NCBI GenBank assembly: GCA_029783825.1
Contig: JAREIK010002972.1
Coordinates: 45,595-109,594 of the forward strand
Reading direction: 5' to 3'
DNA from: Sapria himalayana
Lineage: Eukaryota; Streptophyta; Magnoliopsida; Malpighiales; Rafflesiaceae
Length of the DNA: 64,000 bases
The translations under genes were made by a program, and so were the position numbers. Below, in pieces: positions 37,901 to 50,728 of this stretch; the stretch's first letter is position 1; each line of letters starts with the position of its first letter. The notes under the pieces were generated by a model, which was not told where the DNA came from, did not search any database, and saw only the letters and a list, made by a program, of their open reading frames with translations.

Positions 37901-39756
37901 GAAGAATAGTAATAATAAGAAGAATAAGAAGATTAAGAAGTATAAGAAGAATAAGAAAAATAATAAGAATAAGAAGAAAAAAAAAGAATAAAAAAAATAA
38001 GAAGAATAAGAAAAATATAAAGAATAAAAGAATAAAAAGAATAAAAAGAATAAGAAGAATTAGATGAATAATAAGAATATAAAGAATAAGAAGAATTAGA
38101 ATAATTAGAAGAATAAGAATAATAAGAAGAATAATAAAAAAGAATAATAAGAATAAGAAGAATAACAAGAATAAGAACAATAAGGTGAATACGAAGAATA
38201 TGAAGAATATGAAGAATTAGAAAAATAAGAAGAATTAGAAAAATAAGAAGAATAAGAAGAATAAGAACAAAAAGATGATTAAGAAGAATAAGATTTATAA
38301 AAAGAATAAAAATAAAAGGAAGAATAAGTAGAACAAGAAGAATAAAAAAAAATAAATAGAATAAATAGAATAAAATAAATAAGAAGAATAAGTTGAATAA
38401 TAAGAATAATAAAAATTAGAAGAAAAAGAAGAATATGAAGAATAATAAAATAGTAAGAATAAATAGTATAACAAGATTTAAAAGAAAAGAATAATAAGAA
38501 AAATAAGAAAAATAAGAAAAATAAGAAGAATAAGAAGAATAAGAAGAATAAGAAGAATAAGAAGAATACGAAGAATACGAAGAATAATAAGAATAATAAG
38601 AATAAGAAGAATAATAAGAATAAGAAGAATAAAAAGAAAAATAAGAATAAGAAGAATAATAAGAAATAGCTAAATACTAAGAATACCAAGAAGAAGAATA
38701 ATAATAATAATAATAAGAACAATAAGAAGAATATGAATAATAAGAAGAAAACAAGAAAATAAGAATAAAAAGAATAAAAAGAATAAGAAGAATAAGAAGA
38801 ATAGGAAGAATAAGAATAATATGAAGAATAAGAAGATTAAGAAGTATAAGATGAATAAAAAAAATAATAAGAATAAGAAGAATAAGAACAATAAGAAAAA
38901 TAAGAAGAATAAGAAGTATATAAATCATAAAAAGAATAAAAAGAATAAAAAGAATAAAAAGAATATGAAGAATTAGATGAATAAGAAGAATTTAAAAAAT
39001 AAGAAGAATAAGAAGAATTAGAAGAATTAGAAGAATAACAATAATAAGAAGAATAATAAAAATAAGAAGAATATGAAGAATAAAAGGCATAAGAAGAATC
39101 AGAAAAATAATAAGAAAAAGAAGAATAAGAATAAAAAGAATAATTTGAAGAAAAGTAGAATAAGAAGAATAAGAACAAAAAGATGATTAAGAAGAATAAG
39201 ATTAATAAAAATAATAAAAGAATAAGTAGAATAAGAAGAATAAGAAAAATAAAAAAAATAAATACAATAAAATGAATAAGAAGAATAAGTTGAATAATAA
39301 GAATAAGAAGAATTTGAAGAAAAAGAAGAATATGAATAATAATAAGAATATGAAGAATAATAAAATAGGAAGAATAAAAAGTATAATAAGATTTAGAAGA
39401 AAAGAATATTAAGAAAAATAAGAAGAATAAGAAGAATAAGAAAAATAATTAAAAATAAAAGAATACTAACAATAACAAGAATAAGAAGACTAAAAATAAT
39501 AATAAGAATAAGAACAATAAGAAGAATAAGAACAATAAGAAGAATAAGAATAGAAAAAGAATAAGAGGAATAATAAGAATAAGAAGAATAAGAAGAATAA
39601 GAAGAATAATAGGAATAAGAGGAATAAGAAGAATAAAAAAAATAAAACAATAAGAATAATAATAATAATAATAATAATAAGAATAAGAACAATGATAAAA
39701 ATAAGAAGAATAAAAAGAATAAAAATAATTAGAAGAGTTAGAAAAATTAGAAGAAA
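31903..39756. repeat. 7.9-kb purine-rich AAG/AAT array with higher-order duplications
   Basis: The plus strand is a long series of AAG, AAT and AAA triplets (AAGAATAAGAAG as core), nearly free of C. Non-repeat marker motifs recur in the same order at large spacing, which shows higher-order duplication. ATATATAGGATAAGAATTTT occurs near 33025 and 37210. AGTAGATAAAGTAAAATAAG occurs near 33372 and 37549. TAGCTAAATACTAAGAATAC occurs near 34273 and 38657. AATAAGAAGAATAAGTTGAA occurs near 34060, 38380 and 39277. Lys/Asn, Arg/Ile and Phe/Leu/Ser open frames are artefacts. Confidence 0.93.
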
Positions 39757-41130
39757 TTAGGACCCAATTTCACATGATGCAATTACCGAAAAAATAGGGG
39801 AACGATATGGTCTAGACTTTACCGGATCCTCTATAACATTAAATGGATTGAATATTATGGAGGGGTGAGCATTAAAAATTTAAGCACAACATGCTCATAT
39901 CACAGCCCTCTTCTACTAAGTTTCATAGTTAGAGAGTGAGAAGAAAATCTTTATGTTTCAAAATATGTGGGGTTTGCACAAATAGTTTGATGAAATAGTT
40001 AGAAACTCATGGAAAGAGATAATAAATGGGAATCCCATGTAGGTGTTAGCTATAAAATTAGGTACGTTATAATTAGTACTTAGTTGGTGGGATAGAGAGA
40101 GTTTTGGGAATATAAATAAGAATATTCAAAAGGCTGGATCGAAAGTCGGCATATTAGAAATAGAACACGAGAATAACCATGGAGAACCTTCTAGTATTAA
40201 TTTGAATAAAGTGAATACAGAATTAAAATTATTCTTGCATATTGAGGAAATTTATTTGAAACAAATGGCCAAAATAAAGTGGCTCAAGGAAGGTGATAGA
40301 ATTACTAAGTTTTTTAATACAGTTACAAAATTAAAAAAAAAATCAAAGAATAGAAATTAGAGGAATCAAGAATGGTATTGGCAAGTGGATAGACGATGAG
40401 GGAGATATCAAAAAATTTTGGAAAATTACTTTAAAAGTCATCTTTGTGGATACAGCCAATGAAGGGATGATTCCTTAACTCGACTAATAGACAAAAGAGT
40501 TACTGAGGAACAAAAAAAGCTATTAAAAGAGTGTCCTAGTGAGGAATAGATAAAGGTTGTAGTCTTTAGTGGAAATATAGATGGTGCAATAGGACCAAAT
40601 GGTTGGAATAATGAGTTTTACCAACAAAACCTAGAATATAATAAATAAAAAGTTAACGGCCGCAATTGTCTGGGTTTTTGCTGGAGCAGAAATCACAAAA
40701 TCATGGGCCAGCTAATATATTGTATTAATGCCAAAGAAGAATATCCCGCAAAAAAGTGAGGATTATAGACCTATAAGTCTATGTATTTCTGTGTACAAAA
40801 TTTTGACAAAAGTCCTTCAGGATAGACTAAATAAGGTAATCCCCTTCATCATATTGGAAGAATAGGATGGTTTTGTTAAAGATAAAAATATGATAGAAAA
40901 TATTAATTTAACTACAGAATTGATGAAAGAAATAGGGGTGAAGTTTAGGTGTCACAATGTTATTATGAAATTAGACTTGTCTAATGTATTCGATAGAGCT
41001 AAATGAGATATTTTATGCATAGATGCATCTCTAATGCATGGGTTAAATTTTTAATTAATGGAGAGGCAGGTGAAGAATTTTAGCTAGTAGAGGTCTTAAA
41101 CAGTGGGACCCTTTATCCCCATTATTATTA

Positions 41131-41170
<40 letters not shown>

Positions 41171-43135
41171 GCTAATAACGAATTTAAATAGAAAAATGAG
41201 AGAGGGTAATATAATTTGCTTTAAACAACCTAGACACACTCCGAAAGTAAGATGCCTAGCATCTACGGATGACTTAATTATTTTTATAAATGTAGGAAGC
41301 ACATCACTAAAGAATATGATGAAACTATTTGATATAGTAGAGGAAGAAACATGTCAACATCTTAATAAAAATAAATGCCAATTTTTGGTTTCGAAGAAAA
41401 CACCTGAAAGGACTATTCAAAGGGTTAAAAGAATTACAGGCTTTGAATAAAGTAAAGGGGTGTTAATGTATTGGGTTTCCCTATATATGAGGGTAGATTG
41501 AAAGAAGAATATCTAGCATTCCTAACGAATAAATTAAGAGGTAAAATAGCAGGATGGAAGGAGAACTTGCTAAGTATGGCGGGATGGATTACATTAAGTA
41601 AACATGTTTTACATGGAACTATAGCACATATCTTAATGTCCTTACAACCGCCTAAAAAGGTCTTGAATAGCTTAGAAAAAAAATGGCTAACTTCTTATGG
41701 TGTAAAAAATCAGGAAAAAATAAGCTACAATAGAAAAAATGGAAAGATATATGTTGTTTAAAGGAGGAAGCATGTCTAGGCTTGAACAGATTAAAAGATA
41801 TGGCAAAAGCCTAGGCATGTAAGAATTGGTGGAGGCTCAAGCAGAACAATAGCTTGTGGGAAAGATATATGAAAGCTAGATGTGGGTCAGGAAATAAAAC
41901 TTATAAAAATGCTAAAAAACATCCATAAGTTGGAATATGATGCTCAAGCAAAAAAGATTTAGTTGAAAGTGATGTACGCCTAATCAAAAATGAATGGAGA
42001 TGGATTCTAAATACACAGGGGAGGTTCATTCTTAAAAATGCAAAAATATTAGTAAGAAAATAAAAAAATTAGTCACGAAGTTTTTAAGGGGGCATGGGTG
42101 AAAGAGATCCCACAAAAAAAATTAATATATTTATGTGGAAGCTTTTGTAGAATGTCATTCTGGTGGACTCAAATATTCAAATGAAAGGGGTTAAATTAGC
42201 TTCTAGCTGTGAATGCTATTATTCCAGCATAGAAAGCATAAATCATTTATTTTCAATAGGAAATATATGGATGGAAGTCTGGGGTTATTTAAATAGAGAG
42301 GCACAAGTTATTAATAAATTAAAAGATATAAAGGAAAGATTAATGAGATGAAGGATAAGTCACGCAAAAATTAAAGTATGTGACTGGCTAAGGGATTATA
42401 TCCCACATATCATAGTCTGGAATCTATGGAAAGCCAGGAATAGAAGTAGGTTTGAGAATATCAAAATGAATGTTAATCATATAAAAGATGAAATTAAAAA
42501 AAGAATGCGCATGGATATCGGCATGTTTCCCATTAAAACTTAGAAACATGGAAATGGAGTAGGAAAAAAGAAGAGTATGGAGATTACATGCATTTAAAGG
42601 AAAAATCCCTGAGGTTAAAACAATGTGTTTGAAAAATCCCCCATGGGGAAGGTTGGCTTTAAACACAGATGGTAGTTTTAACTGGGAAATGGGAGAGGTA
42701 GGAGGAGGAGGAGGTGTGATAAGAAACCAGCAGGGAAACGTACTAAAAGCTTTTACTATGAAAGAAAAAGCTTCCTCAGCCTTACACGCAGAAATTGTAG
42801 CTTTATATTAAGGTCTTAAAATATGCAAAGAAAATTCTTATATAAACATACGAGTACAAATGGATTCTAGTATACTGGTGAACTTAGTTACGAATAAGAT
42901 AGAAATGTGGCAATACGATTAACAGATAGAGTTAATTACGCATCTTTTAAACGACATAAAAGGAAAGATTATGCACATATATAGAGAAGCCAATGCTTTA
43001 GCAGATAATCTAGCAAAAGAAGGATTGAAGAAGGGGACACAAGAGTTTGAAGGGGCTGACATACCAGAGAAATATAATGGCATAATCTTATTAGATAAAT
43101 TAAAATATCCATATATTAGAATTCAAAAGCAGTAG
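39757..43135 (+). pseudogene. LINE copy A ORF2 remnant (endonuclease end, RT, zf-RVT, RNase H)
   Basis: It enters at LGPNFT*CNYRK, equal to LGSNYTWCNN in copy B. RLDR has become RLYR and SDH has become SYH. The RT region (about 40260-41750) has many stops and a roughly 60-nt deletion near 41015. In it FNIYL is replaced by (AT)16 at 41135-41166, and YADD reads STDD (41262-41273). zf-RVT traces follow (42080-42340). RNase H (42650-43135) is recognisable: LNTDGSF, ALHAEIVAL, QMDSSIL and ALADNLAKEG, with only two stops. The protein would have been the LINE integration enzyme; it cannot work now. The ORF2 stop is TAG at 43133-43135. Confidence 0.88.
41135..41166. repeat. (AT)16 microsatellite inside the RT pseudogene
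   Basis: A pure AT run sits exactly where the RT motif FNIYL should be. Copy B there reads TTCAATATATATCTA, a natural seed for slippage. Confidence 0.93.
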
Positions 43136-44037
43136 CTAGGAAATGGTTCTCCTGGGTCCTGTGGAGAGAATATAAGTATTTATACAATGAGAGACTATGT
43201 TGTTGACTAAAAGGAATTCACTTTGCTGCTTTAGTATGCCTAAAGTGCAGGGACTGCATTGGATCTCATAGTGAGGATACCAAATACAGTATTAGCAATT
43301 GGAGATATCTTCTGGCAAGTTTAATATAGTTTATGTGTCTTGGCTTTATGGTTTGATGGTGTAGTGGATATAGTCAAAGGCAGAGGAAGCTAGGTGAAAA
43401 TGCACTAAAATCAGAATGATATGCCAAGCACAAGAAGTTTCTCTTCAAGCAGAATGTGCATGTTTCATTTATCTTATTAAGGGTTTAAAAGAGGATAAGG
43501 GTGGATTTAGTCAGTATATACTCTTCTATGGTTTGCTTCAAGTGCAGGGGGTGTACAATACAAGACAAAAAGTCTAGCTAACTATAAAACAGCCAGCAGT
43601 GAAGAAGGACATGCTATTGGTTAGAAAGTATATATACTATATGAGTTGTGTCCTTGGTTTTGTGTGCTTGATGTGCAGGTCAAAAGTATAAATAGGATAG
43701 GAGGAGTATGATATACATAGCAAAGAGGCTATCAAAATTTCAATTAAGGCAAGATGGCAGTAGACATATGGATGCTGATGTGAAGGGTGCAAGCAAAAAA
43801 ATACAAGGGAAAGAGAAATAAAAGACAAACTAGTCAAGGCATAAAGCAGTATAAGCACATAATCAAAGTGAAGTGGTGCATATAGAGTTAGGAAAAGAAG
43901 AGTCACTTCAAGCATAATGTGTTCTCTCATTTATTTTATTTTACTCAAGGGTGTAAAAGGGATAAGGGTAATTCTAGATTGTAAAAATGGTATTTCTTCA
44001 CCAAAAGTAAGGGCTTTTTATTAATAAAACAAATTTC
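43136..44037 (+). other. LINE copy A 3' UTR with conserved 3' box
   Basis: Non-coding, about 900 bp. T-rich stretches ending in TGCAGG recur near 43248, 43546 and 43674. The 3' box (about 43948-44037) has GGGTGTAAAAGGGATAAGGG and ATGGTATTTCTTCACCAAAA, then TTAATAAAACAAATTTC. A minus-strand open frame at 43637-43930 has no recognisable domain. Confidence 0.75.
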
Positions 44038-44046
44038 AAAAAAAAA

Positions 44047-44346
44047 GTATAAGAAGAATAAGAAGCATAAAAAGCATAAAAAAATAAGAAGAATAAGAAG
44101 AATACTATGAATATCAAGAATAAGAAAGATATGAAGAATAAGAAGAATACCAAGAATACCAAGAATAAGAAGAATAAGAATAATAAGAAAAAAAAGAAGA
44201 ATAAGAAGAATAAGAAGAATAAGAATAAAAGAACAATACGAGGAATAAGAAGAATAAAAAGAATACAAAGAATAAAAAGAATAAGAATAATAAGAAGAAT
44301 AAGAAGAATAAGAAGAATAAGAAGAATAAGAAGAAGAAAGGAAGAA
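44047..44346. repeat. Short AAG/AAT array between LINE copies A and B
   Basis: About 300 bp of AAGAATAAGAAG-type array containing AATACCAAGAATACCAAG, a variant also found in the 31903-39756 array. It directly follows the A-run of copy A and directly precedes the 5' UTR of copy B. Confidence 0.92.
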
Positions 44347-44437
44347 GGTGAGGTTTCTCACTTCTAGAGAGAGGAAGTTCAATTCTAGATAGAGAAACTA
44401 CCATTGTTTTGCGATTTGAGCTCAATTTGGTGCAAGG

Positions 44438-45838
44438 ATGGATGGTTCGGATCATTTATTCAACAAAAAATCTTTCAGTTCAATTACTAAGGAGACCACA
44501 CTCCTGTTTCCGAGCTTTGACGTAAAGGAGGTGTCGCCTGCAGTGCTGCTTACCGAAGAGGAATTCCAAAAACTTGCCGAGCCTTTCAAGCTAATACTTA
44601 TTGGGAAGTTTTCTCCTGGCAAGCCGAGCTACGAGGACATATATGCATTTATCACGGCATTGAAACTAAGGCAGGTTGTGAAAATAGCTATATACGACGG
44701 GAAGCATGTTTTATTTCAACTTAAGGAAGAAGATGACTTCCTGAAGTTATGGATTAGAGGGTAGTAGAGCATGGCTATTTATCCCATGCGCATCCTCAAA
44801 TGGTCGCCTGATTTCTCACCCGCCGAGGAACCTGCCCATGCCCTGGTATGGTTTACTTTGCCGAAACTACCTATACATCTATTTAGCAAGCATTTTTTAC
44901 ACACCATTGCATTATGCATTTGTAAGCCATGGCTGATTAATGAGGCCACAGCTTACATGACGAGACCAAGCGCAGCTAAAATCCTCATTGAGGTTAACTG
45001 CAAGAAGTCTCTTCCAAACAGGATATGGATAGGTAGAGACTTAGAGCATGGTTTTTGGCAGAAAATAATTCCAGAAAACATGCCTCATTATTGTCTTAAT
45101 TGCCTTAAAATGGGTCATGTAGAAGAAGATTGTATTCTGTTAAACCTGAGGAAGATTAAGGAGAAAGCTTGGGTAAAGAAAGAGAGTACGAATGGCTAGG
45201 CAGAAACGGGCTAAGAGGGAGGAGAGAAGTTAGAAGAGGGGGTGAAAGAGAAAGAATGGGAAGGGGAGAAAGAACCGAGAGAAGAGAGAGAAAATGATAG
45301 GAAGGAAGGAAATGAGAGAGATGGGCTAGAAAGATTGGTGGGAAGGAGAGGGGAAAGAGATTTAGGTATAGATAAGAGGGATGAGATTAATAAATGGATG
45401 GAAAAGATGCCAAGGGAGGAGGAAGGGGAAGGTAGAATAGGAAAGGAAAAAATAGTGTCTAGAAGGAGGAGGAATGCATTTTTTAAACATATAGAGCAAC
45501 ATAATTGGGCTGAGGACGACTTATTTTCAGAAGAGGAAGTGGAGGTGAAAAGTTGACCATTAGCCAGCAGCATTAATGAAGGCAACAAGCTAGATTTTCG
45601 GGCACCACTAGATGATGCGGGGCTGAAAAAACAGCCTTCCAATCGTACACTTAATAGCAAGGAAAAAGCCTTGGAGGAAATAAGAAAATTAGAATTGAGT
45701 TTAGAAAAATTATTTATGCCGAAGAAGCTAGAGCAAGCCCCACGGAGCTCAAGCAAGTCTATGAGGAACAAGAAAAAATATTTAAACATGAAATATGAAT
45801 CAAAATGCATCACAAGAGCTCAAGCTAAATTTACTTAA
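44438..45838 (+). pseudogene. LINE copy B ORF1, DUF4283 and zinc-knuckle protein with stops
   Basis: ATG at 44438 (MDGSDHLFNKKSF). A single frame runs to TAA at 45836-45838, about 467 codons. The DUF4283-like part covers about residues 20-200. The zinc knuckle CLNCLKMGHVEEDC lies at 45092-45133 with all four ligands. A strongly charged Glu/Arg/Lys segment (about 45200-45560) and the conserved end KYESKCITRAQAKFT follow. In-frame stops: TAG TAG at 44762-44767, TAG at 45197-45199, TAA about 15 nt later, and TGA at 45554-45556. No frameshift is needed, so this is the best copy for reconstructing the ORF1 length. The ORF1 stop is one base before the ORF2 ATG. Confidence 0.87.
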
Positions 45839-45839
45839 A

Positions 45840-48800
45840 ATGAATTGCTTATATTGGAATATAAGGGGAGTAGTGAACACTCCTACGTTAAATAGAATTA
45901 GAAATTTAATTAAAATTCATAAACTTAAAATAATTGCATTAGCAGAACCAATGGTAAACAAAAATCAGATTGATAAATATAGGGCAAAGATAGGCTTTCA
46001 AAAGGCTTTTTCGAATAAGAACGGTAAGTTATGGATTATGTGGGAAAACTGTATGGATCTGGAAATTATAACAAAAAATGATCAAATAGTTAGCTTTAAA
46101 ATAGGTATGCAAGCTGATACGGTTTTTTCGATAGTTTATGCGAGCAACTCAAAGGAAGAAAGGAAAATACTCTGGCATGAGATGAATAAGATATCATCTT
46201 TGAAGTTCCCATGGATAATAGGAGAAGACTTTAACGTAATTAGAAATATTACAGAAAAAAAGGGAGGTAGGTCACCAGATCCTGTAGCAATAACTCAATT
46301 TAATGAGGCCATTGCATCTGCAAGATTAATGGAGATAGAGTATCTTGGATCAAATTACACATGGTGTAATAACTAGAAGAAAATGGGAGCAATCTGGTCT
46401 AGGTTAGATCGAGTATTAATTAATGTGCAGTGGCTGGATAGGATCGGTGAAACCAAAGTCCAGCACTTAAATAGAACCTGTTCAGATCATAGCCCGCTAC
46501 TAGTAACACTTCAAACAAGGAAGAGGAAACATGGAGGATTTACTTTTCAAAACATGTGGGGTATGCACAAAGACTTCGAGGCCATAGTTAATGATACATG
46601 GGGGAAACCGTCATTGGGTAATCCCATGCAAATACTGGGGCAAAAACTCTGAGCATTGCGTCAGGCTCTTAATAAGTGGAATAAAGAAGTTTTTGGTAAT
46701 ATATTTAAAAATATTCAAGAAATAGAACAGAAAGTATCAGCCCTAGAAATAGACTATGAAAATAAATAAGATATTATAACCAATATAGAATTGAGTAAAG
46801 CTAAAGCTGAATTAAGACTTAAAATGCATATGGAAGAGGTATTTTGGAAACAAAAAGCTAAAATAAAATGGTTGAAAGATGGAGATAAAAACATAGTTTT
46901 TTAACACATTGGCAAAGGTTAAAAATCAAAGATTAGGCATAAAATGTATTAAAAGAGCTAATGGAGAGTGGATAGAAAAGAATGAGGATATAAGAAATGA
47001 ATTAGAAATCCTTTTTAAAAGTCACATAGGTGGGTCAAATACAGACAGAAATCAAACATTAATAACAAACATCAAAATTAAAGTTACAAAAGAAGATAAT
47101 AAAATATTATCAGAACTGCCCATAGGAGAAGAAGTGAAAGAGGCAATATTTAATGCCACCAAAGACAGCTCGGCTGGACCAGATGGTTGGAATAATGGGT
47201 TCTTTCAAAGGTGCTGGAGCATAATAAATAAAGAAGTCATAGCGGCCATAGCTTGGGTATGTGTAGGGGCAGAAATTTCAAAATCCTGGGCAAGTTCATA
47301 TATAGTATTAATACCCAAGAAAGAAAATCCACATAAAGTAGAGGACTTTAGGCCAATTAATTTATGCAATACCATCTATAAAATATTAGCTAAAGTATTA
47401 CAAAATAGATTGAGCAGGATTCTTCCCAAAATAATTTCCCCTGAACAAGCAGGCTTATTAAAAACAGATCAATGTTAGAAAATGTTAACCTTAAATCAGA
47501 AATGATAAAAGAATTAGGAGCCAAGAGTAGAGGACATAATGTAATAATGAAATTAGACTTGTCAAAAGAATTTGATAGAGTTGAATGGAACATTTTATGT
47601 TATCTAATGAGGAGAATGGATTTCAGAGAATTTTGGATAGATCTTATATATAGATGTATATCTAGTGCTTGGGTTAGAATGTTGATAAATAGCAAAGCAA
47701 GGGAAGAATTTAAACTATCCAGAGGTCTTAGGCAGGGAGATTCGTTATCGCCCTCTTTGTTCAATATATATCTAAAAATTTTCATAATAAATTTGAAAGA
47801 AAAAGTAAGAAATGGCAGTATTTTACCTTACAAACAGCCTAGAAATACTTTTTTTTCGTATGCTGCTTAGCTTACGCGGATGATGTAATTATATTTACAA
47901 ATGCCAGTAGCAGATCAATGAATAATCTGATGGGGCTACTGCATTTGCTAGAAAAAGAAACAGGTCAAATGCACAATAAAAATAAATGTCAATTTATTAT
48001 AGCAGCTAGAGCATCAGGAAACGTAGCGCAAAGGATTAAAGGAATCACGGGCTTTGTGAATAGTAAAGGAGTTATAACGTACTTGGGATGTCCGATTTAT
48101 GAAGGAAGAATGAAGGAGGATCATCTATCATTCTTACTAGAAAAGATTATAAAAAAAATAGTTGGGTGGAAAGAAGATTTATTAAATATGGCAAGAAGAA
48201 TTACGTTAATAACTCGTGTTACATGGATCATTAGCACATATCTTAATGATGGCACAACCACCAAAGAGTATCACAAAAAAATTGGAAAGGGAAATGGCTA
48301 ATTTTCTATGGGGAAAAAATGAAGGGAAGAATAAATTACATTGGAAAAAATGGAAGGATTTATGTTACCCTAAGGAGGAGACAAGTCTAGGATTTACAAT
48401 TCTAAATGATATAGTCAAAGCTTGGGCATGCAAAAACTGGTGGATGCTAAGGCAAAATGAAAATATTTGGGCGCTATATGTGAAAGCCAAATATGGGTTA
48501 GGAAACAATGCATTTAAAGATTCCAAAAAAGCTACCAGAAACTAGAATATGTTGCGGAAACAACAAAACACAGTAGAAAAGTATATTATTTCAACAAAAA
48601 GTTGTTGGAAATGGTCGTTGAATCCTCAAGGAAAGTTCACATTAAAAAGCGCAAAGGACCTGATCAAAAATAGTAGATCCGTACATTTTAAGGAAATATG
48701 GTTAAAAGACATGCCACAAAAATTGAATGTGTTTATGTGGAAAATTATCTCCAATATAACCCCGGTAGATGAAAATATTCAGAAAAAATGCATAAAACTA

Positions 48801-49733
48801 GCATCTAGATGCGAATGCTGCCATCTAGAGACAGAAAGTCTGGATCACTTGTCCTCTACATGCAAGATTGTAGTTGAATTATGGCACATATTAGAGAATG
48901 AAGCATAAATTAAAAATAGTAAAAAGTTCCTGAATGAGAGACTAGAAATTTGGTCAAAAAAGCAAACAAAGAATAAGATATTAAAATGGTTTAGAAATTA
49001 TACTCCTCATATAGCATTTTGGTGCTTATGGAAAGCTAGAAATAGAAGTAGGTTTGAAAACTTGGAAATGAAAGTTAAAGATATATTGGAAGAAATTAAA
49101 AAAGAAATTGCTTTTATTACTACTTGTAAGCCAATAAAAGTGAGAAGAATGAGTGTGGATGAAGATAGAAGAAGAGCATGGAATTTAACAACATTAGCAA
49201 GAAATATGCCAGTCATCAAAAAAGTTAGCTGGAACAAACCCTCGCCAGGAAGCCTAATGCTTAATACAGATGGAAGCTTTAAAAGAGAAATGGGGGAGGC
49301 AGGTGGAGGAGGAGTTATAAGAAATGAGGAGGGCAAAGTATTAAAAGCTTTTACATTATCAAGTACTGCTTCATCGGCATTACATGCAGAGATAATTGCC
49401 TTGCATAATGGCTTAAGAATCTGCAAAGAAAATAATTACTCAAATATTCAAGTACACGTTGACTCGAAAATATTGGTTCAGCTTGTGCAAAACAAGTTAC
49501 AATTATGGCTATTTGAAAAAGAAATTGATGATATTAAAAATATTTTAAGTGAATTAAAAGGAGAGATTAATCATATATATAGCGAGGCTAATGTCGTGGC
49601 AGATAAATTAGCTGAGGAAGGAATGAAAAAAGGAATGCAAGAATTTGAAGGGGAGGAGATCCCTGAAAAAGTAAAAGGTCTAATAGAACTAGATAAAGCT
49701 GAATTCCCATATATTAGGATTCAAAAATCCTAG
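45840..49733 (+). pseudogene. LINE copy B ORF2: endonuclease, RT, zf-RVT and RNase H (broken)
   Basis: ATG at 45840 (MNCLYWNIRGV). The endonuclease has AEPMV, GEDFN (G to E change), SRLDRV and CSDHSPLL. The RT has KLDLSKEFDRVEWN, GLRQGDSLSP and YADD at 47873-47884. zf-RVT has SRCECC near 48810. The RNase H, 49230-49733, has a clean frame with LNTDGSF (D at 49269), ALHAEIIAL, HVDSKIL and VVADKLAEEG. Lesions: stops at 46374 (Trp to TAG), 46650 (TGA), 46767 (TAA), 48543 and 48906, and frameshifts near 46893, 47462, 47855 and 48217. The final TAG is 49731-49733. The length of about 1,300 codons equals copy 1. Confidence 0.92.
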
Positions 49734-50720
49734 TTTAAAGGTCGAAACTTAAGAAGAATATTAGAGGTTTGTTTTTAAAATGTTGTTTGTAGCCTTGATT
49801 TGACTTGCATTTCAGGTGGAAGTTAGCAAATGGATAAATAATTATAACAAAGTAAGCAACTCATGTTATTAAGTTAAACTAACATTGACAGAGAAGGAAA
49901 CTATCCTCGATTCTGTGGGGAATCCAAAAGGTAATAAGGTATATGGTTTATATATGCTAGATTTTAACTTCGCGTGCAGTTAGAGCTCGAGCCGATGGTA
50001 GAGTGAAGCACAAAATGGATAAATAAATATTTATGTTATGGTTTATATATGTTGTATCTTAATTTGTCTGTGCAGTCAAAGGTATAAATCTAAGCAAAGA
50101 GAAGAATGATAGCAAATGGATAATGCCTCCTAGCATGCTAGCTTTTGCGGGAGTGGGTAAGGATTCTGGATGGTAATAAGTGTCTCGCATGTAATGAGTA
50201 GCCTATGGTAAGTTTGTGTCTATACGGCAAGGAGTCTAGTCTTACGGAAGTCTGTAATAAATTTAATCTCGCTGGAGTCTGTATGGTAATGCATCTATAA
50301 GCACGGCCTATATACTCGTCTGTCTAAGCTCGGAAAGAAAGGGGAAAGAGAACAGGAGCAAGCCGAAACACGTATCATGGTAAGGACTATCGCATAAGTA
50401 AAGCGAGCAGGGATTTCGAATGGGCAGAAGCACGACCAAAGCGATCAAAGAGTATGGAATAAAGCTGGATTCTAAGAAGCCCATGGAAGAGTACCTAAAA
50501 TTAGGGTAAAGCCCAAACAAAAGTCCAAAGCTCCAAGGCAGAATCTGGAGTAAAATTAGGGCCTATGTCCAATATATTATCAAGCCTAGTTTGAATTTGA
50601 ATTATCCTATTATATGGCTTAAGGTGTTAGATGGGTGTAAAAGGATTAAGGGTAGAAGTAGTTTGTAAAAGTGGTATTCCTCCGCCAAAAGGAGGGTAAT
50701 AATAATAATAAAACAAACTT
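49734..50720 (+). other. LINE copy B 3' UTR with conserved 3' box
   Basis: Non-coding, ~990 bp. GTTTATATATG..T-rich..GTGCAG segments repeat near 49945-49980 and 50040-50080. The 3' box (50630-50720) has GGGTGTAAAAGGATTAAGGG and ATTCCTCCGCCAAAAGG, then (AAT)n and AAACAAACTT. No gene is seen. Confidence 0.75.
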
Positions 50721-50728
50721 AAAAAAAA

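Larger units (their letters stand above)
39757..44046 (+). mobile_element. LINE copy A: 5'-truncated, heavily decayed
   Basis: The left junction is array to mid-endonuclease. The right end is the 3' box (43948-44037) and an A9 run at 44038-44046, then array again. ORF1 and most of the endonuclease are absent. It is the most decayed of the plus-strand copies, in keeping with an older insertion than copies B and C. Confidence 0.9.
44347..50728 (+). mobile_element. LINE copy B: near full-length, decayed
   Basis: A short 5' UTR (about 90 nt, ending GAGCTCAATTTGGTG before the ORF1 ATG), ORF1, ORF2, a ~990-nt 3' UTR and an A8 run at 50721-50728. It is flanked on both sides by AAG/AAT array, so the target-site duplication cannot be told apart from array sequence. 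Stops and frameshifts are more numerous than in copy 1 but fewer than in A and C. Confidence 0.92.

Noticed and set aside
31903..39756. The repeated marker words as a CRISPR-like repeat-spacer array
   Set aside because: No constant repeat length or unique spacers; the background is a triplet microsatellite in plant DNA.
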